From: PNAI01 sp035501735
Lineage (GTDB): Bacteria; Pseudomonadota; Alphaproteobacteria; Rhizobiales; Xanthobacteraceae
Reading direction: 5' to 3'
Length of the DNA: 64,000 nt
Assembly (NCBI GenBank): GCA_035501735.1
Contig: DATJVR010000024.1
Coordinates: 1-64,000 of the forward strand
Positions 37,647 through 46,169 of the stretch are shown here, in pieces. Position 1 is the stretch's first letter; each line of letters begins with the position of its first letter. The position numbers and the translations under genes are program-made. Below the pieces are notes generated by a model. That model saw only the letters and a program-made list of their open reading frames with translations, did not search any database and had not been told where the DNA came from.

Positions 37647-38726
37647 TTATGCGCGGAAGACGCTGCAGTGCGCAGCATCGATCTCGACCGTGACTGGCTC
37701 GTTGAGTTCGAAAACTTGTTGCGGGTGAGTCTGTACCCGAAGCGTCTGGCCGGAGTCGAGGGTGGCGTAGTACTCGCTGATATTGCCGAGAAATGTGCGG
37801 TCGGTGACTTTTGCGCTAATTTGTGAGCCGTTCGCCTTGCCGAGATGAATGTTTTCGGGACGGATCGCCACCTCAACGCTGTCGCCGACTAAAGTTCCGG
37901 CAGGAAGCGCGATATCGATTGCCAGAGCGTTGCCGATTTCGACCCTGCCCATGCCGTCGCGAATGTCGCGAACCCGGCCGGACACGAGATTGACCAGGCC
38001 CATGAAATCGGCAACCAGGCGATTGGCGGGTCGCGAATAGACTTCCTGCGGCGTGCCGAATTGCTGCAGACGTCCGCCGTGAATAACGGCGATCTGATCG
38101 GAAAGCGCGAGCGCTTCCGCCTGATCATGGGTCACGTAGACGAAGGTGATGCCGGTACGACGTTGGAGAACTTTAAGCTCGGTGCGCATGCGCTCGCGCA
38201 GCTTGGCGTCGAGGTTGGACAGCGGTTCATCGAGCAGCAGAATTTCGGGCTCGACCACGAGGCTGCGGGCGAGTGCTACGCGTTGCTGCTGGCCGCCGGA
38301 AAGCTCGTTGGGATAACGTTGCTCGAGTCCGGTGAGATTGACCAGCGCAAGCGCCTCGGCGACTTTCCGGCGCGCGTCATGTTTGGGAATTTTGCGCAGC
38401 TTCAGGCCGAAGACCACGTTCTCGAACACGGTCTTGTGCGGCCATACGGCGTAGTTCTGGAACACCATGCCCATGCCGCGGCCGTCCGGCGGCACCACGC
38501 CGCCGGGCGCGGACAACAGCTTGCCGTCGACGTGGATGGTTCCAGCGTCGGGCACGATATAGCCCGCGATGAGGCGCAGCGTCGTGGTCTTGCCGCAACC
38601 GCTCGGGCCGAGCAGCGTGACGAATTGATTGTCCTTGATTTCCAAATCGAGCTCGGAGACCGCAGCGAGCCTCTCATCGCGCGCGCCGAAGCTCTTCGAT
38701 AGAGCCTTGATCGAAATGCCAGCCAT
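37647..38726 (-). CDS. ABC transporter ATP-binding protein, iron/polyamine type (FbpC/PotA-like)
   Basis: A 359-residue ATPase. Walker A GPSGCGKTTTLRLI (near residue 40), signature LSGGQQQRVALARSL, Walker B ILLLDEPLSNLDA, H-loop VTHDQAEA. The C-terminal 120 residues form a TOBE/MOP-like domain (EVAIRPENIHLG). It shares one base with the end of the permease gene (stop and start overlap at 38726). In this class one ATPase dimer drives the two-domain permease. Confidence 0.94.
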   Translation of the reverse strand: MAGISIKALSKSFGARDERLAAVSELDLEIKDNQFVTLLGPSGCGKTTTLRLIAGYIVPDAGTIHVDGKLLSAPGGVVPPDGRGMGMVFQNYAVWPHKTVFENVVFGLKLRKIPKHDARRKVAEALALVNLTGLEQRYPNELSGGQQQRVALARSLVVEPEILLLDEPLSNLDAKLRERMRTELKVLQRRTGITFVYVTHDQAEALALSDQIAVIHGGRLQQFGTPQEVYSRPANRLVADFMGLVNLVSGRVRDIRDGMGRVEIGNALAIDIALPAGTLVGDSVEVAIRPENIHLGKANGSQISAKVTDRTFLGNISEYYATLDSGQTLRVQTHPQQVFELNEPVTVEIDAAHCSVFRA

Positions 38727-40456
38727 CAGGCCGCGACCTCGCGCGCGGAGTTGGCCTTAGTGATGGAGCCGCCGCCGAGCTTGTTGGCAACGACAATCGC
38801 GGCGCCGATGATGAGCATGTTGATGATCGCCAGTGCGCCGACTCGCTCGACCGCGCCGGTCTCATAGAGATTGTAGACGGCAACCGCCAGCGTGATCGAG
38901 GTCGGGCTGAACAGCAGAATAGAGGCGCTCAGTTCCTGGATAACCGGGACGAACACAAGCAGCCAGCCGGCGAACAGACCCGGCCGGATGAGCGGAAACG
39001 TGATTTCGCGCATGGTGGTGAGCCAGGAGGCGCCGAGAATCTGCGCGCTTTCTTCGAGCGAGGGATCGATTTGCCGCAGCGAGGTGTTGGCCGCGCGCAC
39101 GCCGAGCGGAATGTAGCGGCCGACATAGGCCAAGAGCAGAATCCCCATCGTGCCGTAGAGCGCGAGCGGCATTGCCAGCCAGAATTGGATCAGCGCGACC
39201 GCGACCACGATGCCGGGCAGACCAAGCGGAATGAGCGCGGTGTAGTCGAGCAATTTGCGGCCCGGCATGCGGGTGCGCAGATCGATCCAGCCGATTATCG
39301 CGCCCAGCAGCACCGCCAGCGTGGCGGCGATGATGGCCAACGTCAAACTGTTCAGGATCGCGCGCTGCGTCACATTGTATTCGACCAGAATGAAATGATA
39401 GTTGTCGAGCGTGAGGCCTTTCCAAAATGCCAGCCCCCAAGATTTGGAGAGCGAGACCGCGAGCAGCGTCGTATAAGGGGCAACGATCGCAATCAGAAAA
39501 GCCAAGACCGAAAAACCGAACAGGAACCAGCGCGCCGGGCCAAGCGCGATGAGTTGCGGCCGCGCGCCTTTTCCAGCGAGCGTGACATAGGAGCGGCGGG
39601 CGAGAAACGCGCGCTGCAGATAGAGCGCGGCCACGGTGATGACGACAAAAATGAGCGAGAGGGCGGAGGCCAAGCCGTATTCGGCGGGGTAGTCGAACAG
39701 CGCGTAGATGCGCGTCGGCAATGTCACGATGCGACCGGGAAGGCCGATGATCGCCTGCGAGCCGAACAACGCAATGGCGTTCACGAACGCGAGCAGCGTG
39801 CCGGACAGGATCGCCGGCGCAACCAGCGGCGCGGTGACGGACAGCGCGGTGCGTATTTTGCTCGCGCCCAATATTTGGGCGGCCTCCTCATAGGAGGCGT
39901 CGACCGACGTGAGCGCACTCGATGCGAGCAGATAAACGAACGGGAATGTGTGCAGGACCGTGACCAGCACGAGACCCGTCATTGAAAAAATATTGAAGGT
40001 CAGCCAGGGAAGACCGGCGACATCCCGCAGGAAGACATTGATCAGGCCGGCATTCGGGCTGAACAGGTAGACGAAGGCGATGGCGGTCAGGAACGGCGGC
40101 GATAGATACGACAGGCTCGCGGTGATCTGGATCAACGTTTTGCCCGGAACGTCGGTGCGGCTGACGGCCCAGGCGAGAACAAGACCGATGGCAAGGCTGA
40201 ACAGGCCGGTCCAGGCGCCGAGAATCAGGGAATTGAACAGCGCCTGGCGATACAGGCGGCCGGAAATCACTTCGCCGAAATAGTTGAGGTTCAAGCCGTG
40301 ATCGCCGCGCACGCTGCCGAACAGGAGAAACAGCAACGGCAAGACGATGAGGATGATCAGCGCCAGGATCGTGCCGCCCATCACGAAATGTTCGAGCCGC
40401 AAACGCGGGCGCGGCGCGCTCAATCGCATCGATCCGCCGATGGCTTCAACCGACAT
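38726..40456 (-). CDS. ABC transporter permease, fused two-domain (FbpB-like)
   Basis: A permease of about 576 residues with two BPD_transp_1 membrane domains in one chain, each with about six helices. The EAA loops are DASYEEAAQILGASKIRTAL and DPSLEESAQILGASWLTTMR. This fused form is usual for iron(III) importers. ATG at 40456 is chosen: GGGGAAAG precedes it, whereas ATG at 40504 adds 16 polar residues. In the upstream gap a minus-strand TTGACA (plus strand 40499-40504) with a poor -10 17 bases on may be part of the promoter. Confidence 0.93.
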   Translation of the reverse strand: MSVEAIGGSMRLSAPRPRLRLEHFVMGGTILALIILIVLPLLFLLFGSVRGDHGLNLNYFGEVISGRLYRQALFNSLILGAWTGLFSLAIGLVLAWAVSRTDVPGKTLIQITASLSYLSPPFLTAIAFVYLFSPNAGLINVFLRDVAGLPWLTFNIFSMTGLVLVTVLHTFPFVYLLASSALTSVDASYEEAAQILGASKIRTALSVTAPLVAPAILSGTLLAFVNAIALFGSQAIIGLPGRIVTLPTRIYALFDYPAEYGLASALSLIFVVITVAALYLQRAFLARRSYVTLAGKGARPQLIALGPARWFLFGFSVLAFLIAIVAPYTTLLAVSLSKSWGLAFWKGLTLDNYHFILVEYNVTQRAILNSLTLAIIAATLAVLLGAIIGWIDLRTRMPGRKLLDYTALIPLGLPGIVVAVALIQFWLAMPLALYGTMGILLLAYVGRYIPLGVRAANTSLRQIDPSLEESAQILGASWLTTMREITFPLIRPGLFAGWLLVFVPVIQELSASILLFSPTSITLAVAVYNLYETGAVERVGALAIINMLIIGAAIVVANKLGGGSITKANSAREVAA

Positions 40457-40560
40457 TGGTCTTTCCCCGGCCTTTAAGATCGGTGATTTAGCATGTAATG
40501 TCAAAAACTTAAGGTGAAACGCCGGCGACGCCCCACGGCGCGCTGAAGGAAGAACAACCG

Positions 40561-41487
40561 ATGAAGATTGTCATTCCCGATCTGGTGTCGAATTCCTACT
40601 TCCCCGCCATAGCGGCAGTCGAACTCGGATTCTTCCAGCGCGAAGGGTTGGATGTCGAACTCGAACTCGTGTTTCCGGTCAACACGTCCTACGCGTGGTT
40701 GCGAGACGGCAAGGCGGATTTTGTCGGCGGCTCGGCACATTCGATTCTCGCGGCGTTTCCGGAGTGGCGCGGCGCCAAGCTGCTCGGTGCGCTGGCGCAG
40801 GGGATGTACTGGTTCCTGGTCATGCGCGCCGACCTCGGCGCGAAGCGCGGCAACGTTGCGATCGTGAAGGGCCGTAAAATCGGTGCGGCGCCATGGGTCG
40901 ACTTTGGCTTGAAACGACTGTTGGCGGATGCCGGCATCGATGAGGTGCGTGATCGCGTCGAGATCATGCCGGTGCCCGGTTCGACCGGTGCCGGCGTGTC
41001 GTTCGGCGTCAACGCGGCAAGGGCTTTGGAGGACGGCAAGATCGACGGGTTCTGGGCCAACGGCATGGGTGCGGAGGTGGCGGTGCGACGCGGTGTCGGA
41101 TCGATCGTGCTCGATGTGCGGCGTGGCGATGGACCGATGGCGGCGTTTGGCTACACGTTTCCCGCACTGGTGACGACGGCGGCGCTGATCGACCGCGCGC
41201 CCGAGCAGGCGGCGGGCGCCGTGCGTGCACTGGTGAAGACGCAAGCCGCGCTCAAGCAGAATGTGAAACTCGCGGCTGACGTGGGGCGCAAATGGTTTCT
41301 GGAATTTGAAGCATCGCTGATCGCCGACGTGGTGTCCCGCGATCTGCCGTTCTACGATCCGGCGATTTCGGCGGAGACTTTCGCCGCGTGCAGCCGCTTC
41401 GCTCTGGCGATGGGACTGGCGAAACAGGCCGCGCGCTATGAGGATGCCGTCGCGGTGCAGTTCCGCGCTTTGTGGTCAGTCGGATGA
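40561..41487 (+). CDS. NMT1/SsuA-like binding-fold protein without signal peptide
   Basis: A 308-residue protein with the type II periplasmic-binding fold: MKIVIPDLVSNSYFPAIAAV, ELGFFQREGLDVELEL and KADFVGGSAHSIL are characteristic. There is no signal peptide at the chosen ATG, which has GGAAG upstream. It may therefore be a cytoplasmic enzyme or sensor of THI5/decarboxylase type, or the protein may be exported another way. It is divergent from the iron-type ABC operon and its last 12 bp overlap the end of the convergent amidase gene. Confidence 0.8.
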   Translation: MKIVIPDLVSNSYFPAIAAVELGFFQREGLDVELELVFPVNTSYAWLRDGKADFVGGSAHSILAAFPEWRGAKLLGALAQGMYWFLVMRADLGAKRGNVAIVKGRKIGAAPWVDFGLKRLLADAGIDEVRDRVEIMPVPGSTGAGVSFGVNAARALEDGKIDGFWANGMGAEVAVRRGVGSIVLDVRRGDGPMAAFGYTFPALVTTAALIDRAPEQAAGAVRALVKTQAALKQNVKLAADVGRKWFLEFEASLIADVVSRDLPFYDPAISAETFAACSRFALAMGLAKQAARYEDAVAVQFRALWSVG

Positions 41488-42882
41488 ACCGATCAGATCA
41501 ACGCGATTGAGTGCGGCAAGCACCCATGTTGCGGTTTCGAACAGCGCGGCATCGCGATCCGCGCCGCCCATGAGCTGCAGTCCGAGCGGCAATTGCTCGT
41601 CGGTGAGCACGGGCAGTCCGATTGCGGGCACGCCGAGATACGAGGCCGCGACATTCATAGCTGGATTGCCGGTCGTCTTGAAGCCGACTGGCGCCGCAGC
41701 GGTCGCGGCCAGGGTCACGAAGGCGTCATAGCGTTCGGCGGCTCTTGCGAAGGCCGTACGCGCCGCGTTGCGGCGCTCGATCAGCGCCGCGTAATCGCGT
41801 TGCGTCATCTTGTTGGCGTTGCGCAGGCGTTCCTGCGATAGCCCGCTGAGTTTCGTGACATCGGTGTCGGCATAGGTGTTGAGCGGCCAACGGCCCTCCC
41901 ACTCGTTGATCTGGCGTGTGATGACAAGCGCGTCGGTCAATTCGTGCTCGGCCGCTTCGATCGCCGGGTCGTCGGCGCGGTTGTGGAGCGACAAGCCGGC
42001 CGTCGCCAAAAGCTGCTTCGCGCCCTCGAATGCATCACGGGCGGCATCGCCGGTCGCGACCCAGCCGCCGGTCTGTAGCAGGGCGAGGCGCTTCGGTTTG
42101 ACGATGCGCGCGAAATCGACGTCGCCGAGCAGACCGATCTTGCCGGGATCGCCGCCGGCGCGTTCGGACACCGCGCGCGCCACGTGCCATGCGTCGGCCA
42201 ACGTTGCAGCCAGCACGCCGTGCGCGCTCTGGCTCAACTGATCGTAGGAACCGCCGCGGTTGAGGCCGCCGACCGTGGGCTTGAAGCCGACGCAGCCGCA
42301 ATAACTCGCGGGGCGCAGTATGGACCCGACGACCTGCGTGCCGAGCGCGGCCGGAATCATGCCCGCGCCAACCGCCGCGGCCGAGCCGCTCGACGAGCCG
42401 CCGGGCGAGCGCGAATAATCATGCGGATTGACGGTGCCGGGCCATGGTTCGCTGGCGGCGAATTCGGTCGTTGAGGTCTTGCCGAGAATGATCGCGCCGG
42501 CCTCGCGCAGCGCGTGCACGGAAGCGGAGTCGCGACGCGTGGCGAAACCTTTCCACAGCGGCGAGCCCTGGCCGGTCGGCATGTCGGCGGTCTCGATAAT
42601 GTCCTTGATTCCAAGCGGCATGCCGTCGATGGCCGAGTGCGGCCTGCCTTCGCGCCAGCGCGCCGTGGATTCGTCGGCAGTGCGGCGCGCGCCTTCGATG
42701 TTCATAACGATGAAAGCGCCGACGGATTTGTCCAGCCGGGCGATTGTATCGAGGCAGGAGTCGAGAAAGGCGCGCGGGGTGGTTTCGCCGCTACGGAATT
42801 TCTTCGCAAGCGCGATGTAGCCTTTCGTTTTTACCGACGGCGATGCGGCCCGGTTGGCGTCGGATCGTTCCGCTAGGCTCAT
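41476..42882 (-). CDS. Amidase (amidase signature family)
   Basis: A 468-residue amidase-signature enzyme that hydrolyses a C-N amide bond. Ser-cisSer-Lys residues are present: Lys in GIKDIIETAD, the Ser run in GGSSSGSAAAV, and Ser in VVGSILRPAS. Length is usual. No signal peptide. It starts 10 bp after the UbiD gene and is the last gene of a minus-strand run beginning near 54.5 kb. Its 3' end overlaps the convergent gene by 12 bp. The substrate is probably a small amide in the same pathway. Confidence 0.93.
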   Translation of the reverse strand: MSLAERSDANRAASPSVKTKGYIALAKKFRSGETTPRAFLDSCLDTIARLDKSVGAFIVMNIEGARRTADESTARWREGRPHSAIDGMPLGIKDIIETADMPTGQGSPLWKGFATRRDSASVHALREAGAIILGKTSTTEFAASEPWPGTVNPHDYSRSPGGSSSGSAAAVGAGMIPAALGTQVVGSILRPASYCGCVGFKPTVGGLNRGGSYDQLSQSAHGVLAATLADAWHVARAVSERAGGDPGKIGLLGDVDFARIVKPKRLALLQTGGWVATGDAARDAFEGAKQLLATAGLSLHNRADDPAIEAAEHELTDALVITRQINEWEGRWPLNTYADTDVTKLSGLSQERLRNANKMTQRDYAALIERRNAARTAFARAAERYDAFVTLAATAAAPVGFKTTGNPAMNVAASYLGVPAIGLPVLTDEQLPLGLQLMGGADRDAALFETATWVLAALNRVDLIGSSD

Positions 42883-42891
42883 GGCGTCCCT

Positions 42892-44571
42892 CTATTCGTC
42901 AAATTTTTTTGCCCTGTCTTCGACATTGCGAACCGGCGTTTCCGGCGTGAGCCCGCCGCGGCGGCGAGCAAAGGTTTCCTTGCCGCTTGTTTCCCACTCG
43001 CCGTTCACCGCGCGGCGGGCGTATTCGTCCCAGGCCTTGTCCCATTCGCCGAGCTGATAGCCGTGCCATGGCGGCTGCGGGGAGAGCGCCGGCAGATCGA
43101 GCTCCTGCCAGATCGCGCGGGCACGCTCCATGTATTCGCGCGCCGGCAGCGCGAGCGGCGGGAAGGCCTGCTTCAGCGTGGCGTCGATCAGCATGGTTGA
43201 GTCATTGTCGCGGCGACCGGATTTCGGTCCGTGGCCGCCCGAGCGGCCGCCGAAGATGTGAACGTCATCGATCGGGTTCGACCGATAGGCGATCGACCAC
43301 AATACCGCGTCGGTGTTGGAGGGGTCGATATCCTCGCTCACCGCAATGACGACCTTGCCGCAATCGGCGCGCAGATGGGCCGCGCCGTCGAGCGCACGCC
43401 AGACTTCGCTGCGCGCGGCGCCGTGCGCGAATTGCACGAAAATCACCGGCCGTATGTTGCTCAACGGCTCGTGCAGCGACACCGCGCGCACCCCCTTGAT
43501 GCCGAGCTGGTCGCGCAGATGGCTCAGGAACATCGGCTCGTAGGCGACCTTCTTGATGACGCTCGATTCGCTTGGCGTCACCTGGCTGATGATGGAGACG
43601 AACACGGCCGAACGCTTGTGGGTGATCGCGGTCACCTGCATGGACATGTTGAAGTCTTCGAGCGCGACATAGCCATGACTTTCGCCGAAGGGGCCTTCCG
43701 GCTCGAGCAATTCCGGATCGATCAAGCCTTCGATGACGATTTCGGCGTCGGCGGGAATTTCAAGATCGACCGTGACGCACTTTGCCGTGCGGATCGGCGC
43801 GCCTGCGAGCGCGCCGGCGACCGCCATTTCGTCCATGTCGATTGCGAGCTTCTGCGGACCGGTGAACATCACGACCGGCGCGCAGCCGATCACAATGGCG
43901 CAGGGCATCGGCTCGCGCCGCTCGCGGTATTTTTTCCAATGCAGATAGCCGCCGGCGCCGCCGATGCGCGAGGACATACGCACGCCAAGGCGGTCGACGG
44001 CTTTCAGCGCGCCGCGATAGGTGCCCATGTTGCGGAGGCCGGTGTCGGGGTCCTTGGTGACACAGAGCGTCGCGGTGAGATAGGGCGCGGCATCGAAGCC
44101 GGGTGTGGAGACCGGCACGGGCAGCGATTTGAGCCCGCCGTCAGGATTGCGCAGCTCGCTGCCCTTGACGACGACTTGTTGGCAAGGTGGAGAGGCGACC
44201 TGAACGGGCGCGATGGGATTGTTGATGGCGTGCATCCAAGCCGCGCCGATCTCCTCGACCGGCCGCCCCATGCCGATCGCGTAAATCTGCGGCGAGGCAG
44301 CAAGCGCGCCAGCCGCAACCGGCATTTCGTAGCGGCGGCCATGGCCGTCGACGACGTTGGTGAACAAAAACGCGCGGCGCTCTTCCTCCGGCAATCCGCC
44401 TTGGAATTGCCAGCGGACGAGCGGATGCAGCTCGGTATCCTTATCGATCGGCCGGTCGATACGAACGAGAAGTCCGTTCGCTTCCAGCGCCGCAAGATGA
44501 GCCTGGAAATCAAGCGCGGGCCCGGCCGCCTTCGCGCCGCTCGCTGTCGATCTGCCGGATTTTTCGAGCAT
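42892..44571 (-). CDS. UbiD-family decarboxylase
   Basis: A 560-residue prenylated-FMN-dependent decarboxylase of the UbiD family. The family signature EPEGPFGESHGYVA, the IEG-based metal region and VSEDIDPSNTDAV are present. The start ATG at 44571 (MLEKSGRS) is chosen because the frame upstream has Arg/Ser-rich sequence that is not protein-like. UbiX, which makes the cofactor, is encoded two genes upstream in the same operon, and a carboxymuconolactone-decarboxylase-family gene lies between. The ring acid it acts on (benzoate-, furoate- or pyrrole-type) cannot be told from the sequence. Confidence 0.93.
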   Translation of the reverse strand: MLEKSGRSTASGAKAAGPALDFQAHLAALEANGLLVRIDRPIDKDTELHPLVRWQFQGGLPEEERRAFLFTNVVDGHGRRYEMPVAAGALAASPQIYAIGMGRPVEEIGAAWMHAINNPIAPVQVASPPCQQVVVKGSELRNPDGGLKSLPVPVSTPGFDAAPYLTATLCVTKDPDTGLRNMGTYRGALKAVDRLGVRMSSRIGGAGGYLHWKKYRERREPMPCAIVIGCAPVVMFTGPQKLAIDMDEMAVAGALAGAPIRTAKCVTVDLEIPADAEIVIEGLIDPELLEPEGPFGESHGYVALEDFNMSMQVTAITHKRSAVFVSIISQVTPSESSVIKKVAYEPMFLSHLRDQLGIKGVRAVSLHEPLSNIRPVIFVQFAHGAARSEVWRALDGAAHLRADCGKVVIAVSEDIDPSNTDAVLWSIAYRSNPIDDVHIFGGRSGGHGPKSGRRDNDSTMLIDATLKQAFPPLALPAREYMERARAIWQELDLPALSPQPPWHGYQLGEWDKAWDEYARRAVNGEWETSGKETFARRRGGLTPETPVRNVEDRAKKFDE

Positions 44572-44611
44572 CGCAAACACTCCGCGAGTGCTGCCGCGGG
44601 AGCAGGGGGCG

Positions 44612-45007
44612 CTATTTCTTTGCCTTCTCGTACTCTTCGATGATCGGTTTGGCGTGGCGGAAGCAATCGACGCCGGCCGGAATTCCGCAATAGAGCGCGA
44701 TCTGCGTGAGCACGGCACGGATTTCGTTCGGGGTCAGGCCGTTGTTGAGCGCGCCGCGGACATGGGTCTGAAATTCCTCCATCCGGCCAAGGCAGGCAAT
44801 CATGCCGAGATTGAGGATCGAGCGCTCGCGGCGCTTGAGCGTGTCGTCGCCCCAGGCTTCGCCCCAGCAATATTGCGTTACGATGCGTTGAAAATCGCGA
44901 TTGAAGTCGGTCAGGTTCGCCATCGCCTTATCGACATAGGCGTCGCCGGCGACCTGACGGCGTATTTTCATCCCGGTGTCGTATACTTTCTGATCCACGA
45001 TGTTCAC
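44612..45007 (-). CDS. Carboxymuconolactone decarboxylase family protein
   Basis: A 131-residue all-helical protein of the PcaC/AhpD-like family. Family phrases are RRERSILNLGMIACLGR, FQTHVRGALNNGLTPNEI and YCGIPAGVDCFRHAK, close to true PcaC, which decarboxylates 4-carboxymuconolactone in the protocatechuate pathway. The AhpD CxxC motif is absent, which favours a decarboxylase or isomerase. It lies between ubiX (10 bp) and the UbiD gene (40 bp). No other protocatechuate-branch gene (pcaG, pcaH, pcaB) is seen, so the ring compound may be different. Confidence 0.88.
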   Translation of the reverse strand: MNIVDQKVYDTGMKIRRQVAGDAYVDKAMANLTDFNRDFQRIVTQYCWGEAWGDDTLKRRERSILNLGMIACLGRMEEFQTHVRGALNNGLTPNEIRAVLTQIALYCGIPAGVDCFRHAKPIIEEYEKAKK

Positions 45008-45016
45008 TCCCGTTTT

Positions 45017-45604
45017 TTACTCTTCCGTCGAACCGCCCTGCCAGCGCTTGACGACCTTGGTTTCGATGCCGAAAAAATCGAGCAGGCGGCCGACGGTGTG
45101 ATTGATGATGTCGTCCACGGATTTCGGCTTGTTATAAAACGCCGGCACGATAGGCGCGACGACCGCACCGATGTCGGCCAGCGTCGTCATGGTGCGCAGA
45201 TGGCCGCCGTGCAGCGGCGTCTCGCGCACGGCAAGGACGAGCCGGCGTTTCTCCTTCAACGCGACATCGGCAGCACGCGAGAGCAGCGAACTGGTCACGC
45301 CGGTTGCGATTTCGCTCATGGTTTTGATCGAGCATGGCACCACGATCATGCCCATGGTCGGGAAGGAGCCCGAGGAGATCGACGCACCGATGTCGGCGAT
45401 CGGATGATTGACGGTAGCGAGCGCGCGGACATCCTTGGGCTTCAAATCTGTCTCGTAGACCAGGGTCATTTCCGCGGACTTACTCATGACGAGATGAGTT
45501 TCGATATCGGTGCCTTTGAGCAGCTCGAGCAATCGCACGCCGTAAATCGTACCGGACGCACCCGAAATACCAATCACGAGCCGCCGCGGAGCCTTGCTGT
45601 TCAT
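45017..45604 (-). CDS. ubiX: UbiX-family flavin prenyltransferase
   Basis: A 195-residue flavoprotein that transfers a dimethylallyl group to FMN, making the prenylated FMN needed by UbiD enzymes. The N-terminal FMN motif GISGASGTIYGVRLLE, VVPCSIKTMSEIATG and the conserved RETPLHGGHLRTM are all visible. Length normal. It is encoded 28 bp after a TIGR02444-like gene and two genes before ubiD. It could also serve the second UbiD at 57.9-59.5 kb. Confidence 0.95.
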   Translation of the reverse strand: MNSKAPRRLVIGISGASGTIYGVRLLELLKGTDIETHLVMSKSAEMTLVYETDLKPKDVRALATVNHPIADIGASISSGSFPTMGMIVVPCSIKTMSEIATGVTSSLLSRAADVALKEKRRLVLAVRETPLHGGHLRTMTTLADIGAVVAPIVPAFYNKPKSVDDIINHTVGRLLDFFGIETKVVKRWQGGSTEE

Positions 45605-45631
45605 CGGTCACATACTCCCGTTGCAAGCGGT

Positions 45632-46162
45632 TTAGCCATTGGCGGCGATCTGCGCAAATGCCGCAAGCACGGTTTCGAGGGGCGCGCGCGGCAGGCGGCG
45701 CAAAATGGCCTGATAGGCTCCAATGCTGGCGCGGGCGGCTTCGACCGGCGTCGATGCGGTGCGGCTGAAGCGGCCGGATTGCGCGAGCCCGTACATCGCC
45801 TCCTGCTGCAGCCGCTCGGCTTCGAGCTCGAGCTGCTTGATGCGGGTGCGGAAGGCTTCGGCGGCGTCAGCCGCGAACGCCTTAGGCGGGGACTTCAACG
45901 CCCGGCGCATTTCGCGCAGAGGGATCACGGCGGTGGCGCGCCACGAGCCGATCGTCTGGTCCAGGTCTTTGACTTCGGATTCGATCAGGGTCCGGCGCTG
46001 CGTCGCGCTCCAGAGCAGGAAGAATAGAAGGTTCACGTCGACGCCGGCTTCATCCTGCAATGCGATGCAGGCCGGAGCCACGCCGGGTACGGCGTAGAAT
46101 TTCAGCGAAAACTGCCAGAACGGCGATTGCCTTGGCGCGGGCGTTTTCTCAGCGGCATTCAT
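45632..46162 (-). CDS. TIGR02444-family protein (unknown function)
   Basis: A 176-residue protein matching the TIGR02444/DUF2390-like pattern: SPFWQFSLKFYAVPGV, ACIALQDEAGVDVNLLFFLLW and SWRATAVIPLREMRRALK. It is rich in helices, with no signal peptide. The ATG at 46162 is used; ATG 46180 would overlap the end of the upstream molybdenum-hydroxylase gene. These proteins have no assigned role known to me. In this window it lies in a catabolic operon, but such genes are widespread in alphaproteobacteria in varied settings, so a pathway role is not certain. Confidence 0.85.
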   Translation of the reverse strand: MNAAEKTPAPRQSPFWQFSLKFYAVPGVAPACIALQDEAGVDVNLLFFLLWSATQRRTLIESEVKDLDQTIGSWRATAVIPLREMRRALKSPPKAFAADAAEAFRTRIKQLELEAERLQQEAMYGLAQSGRFSRTASTPVEAARASIGAYQAILRRLPRAPLETVLAAFAQIAANG

Positions 46163-46169
46163 GGCGGGC

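Noticed and set aside
43231..44643. A 470-codon plus-strand frame opposite the first UbiD gene
   Set aside because: Antisense shadow of a gene with clear UbiD motifs.
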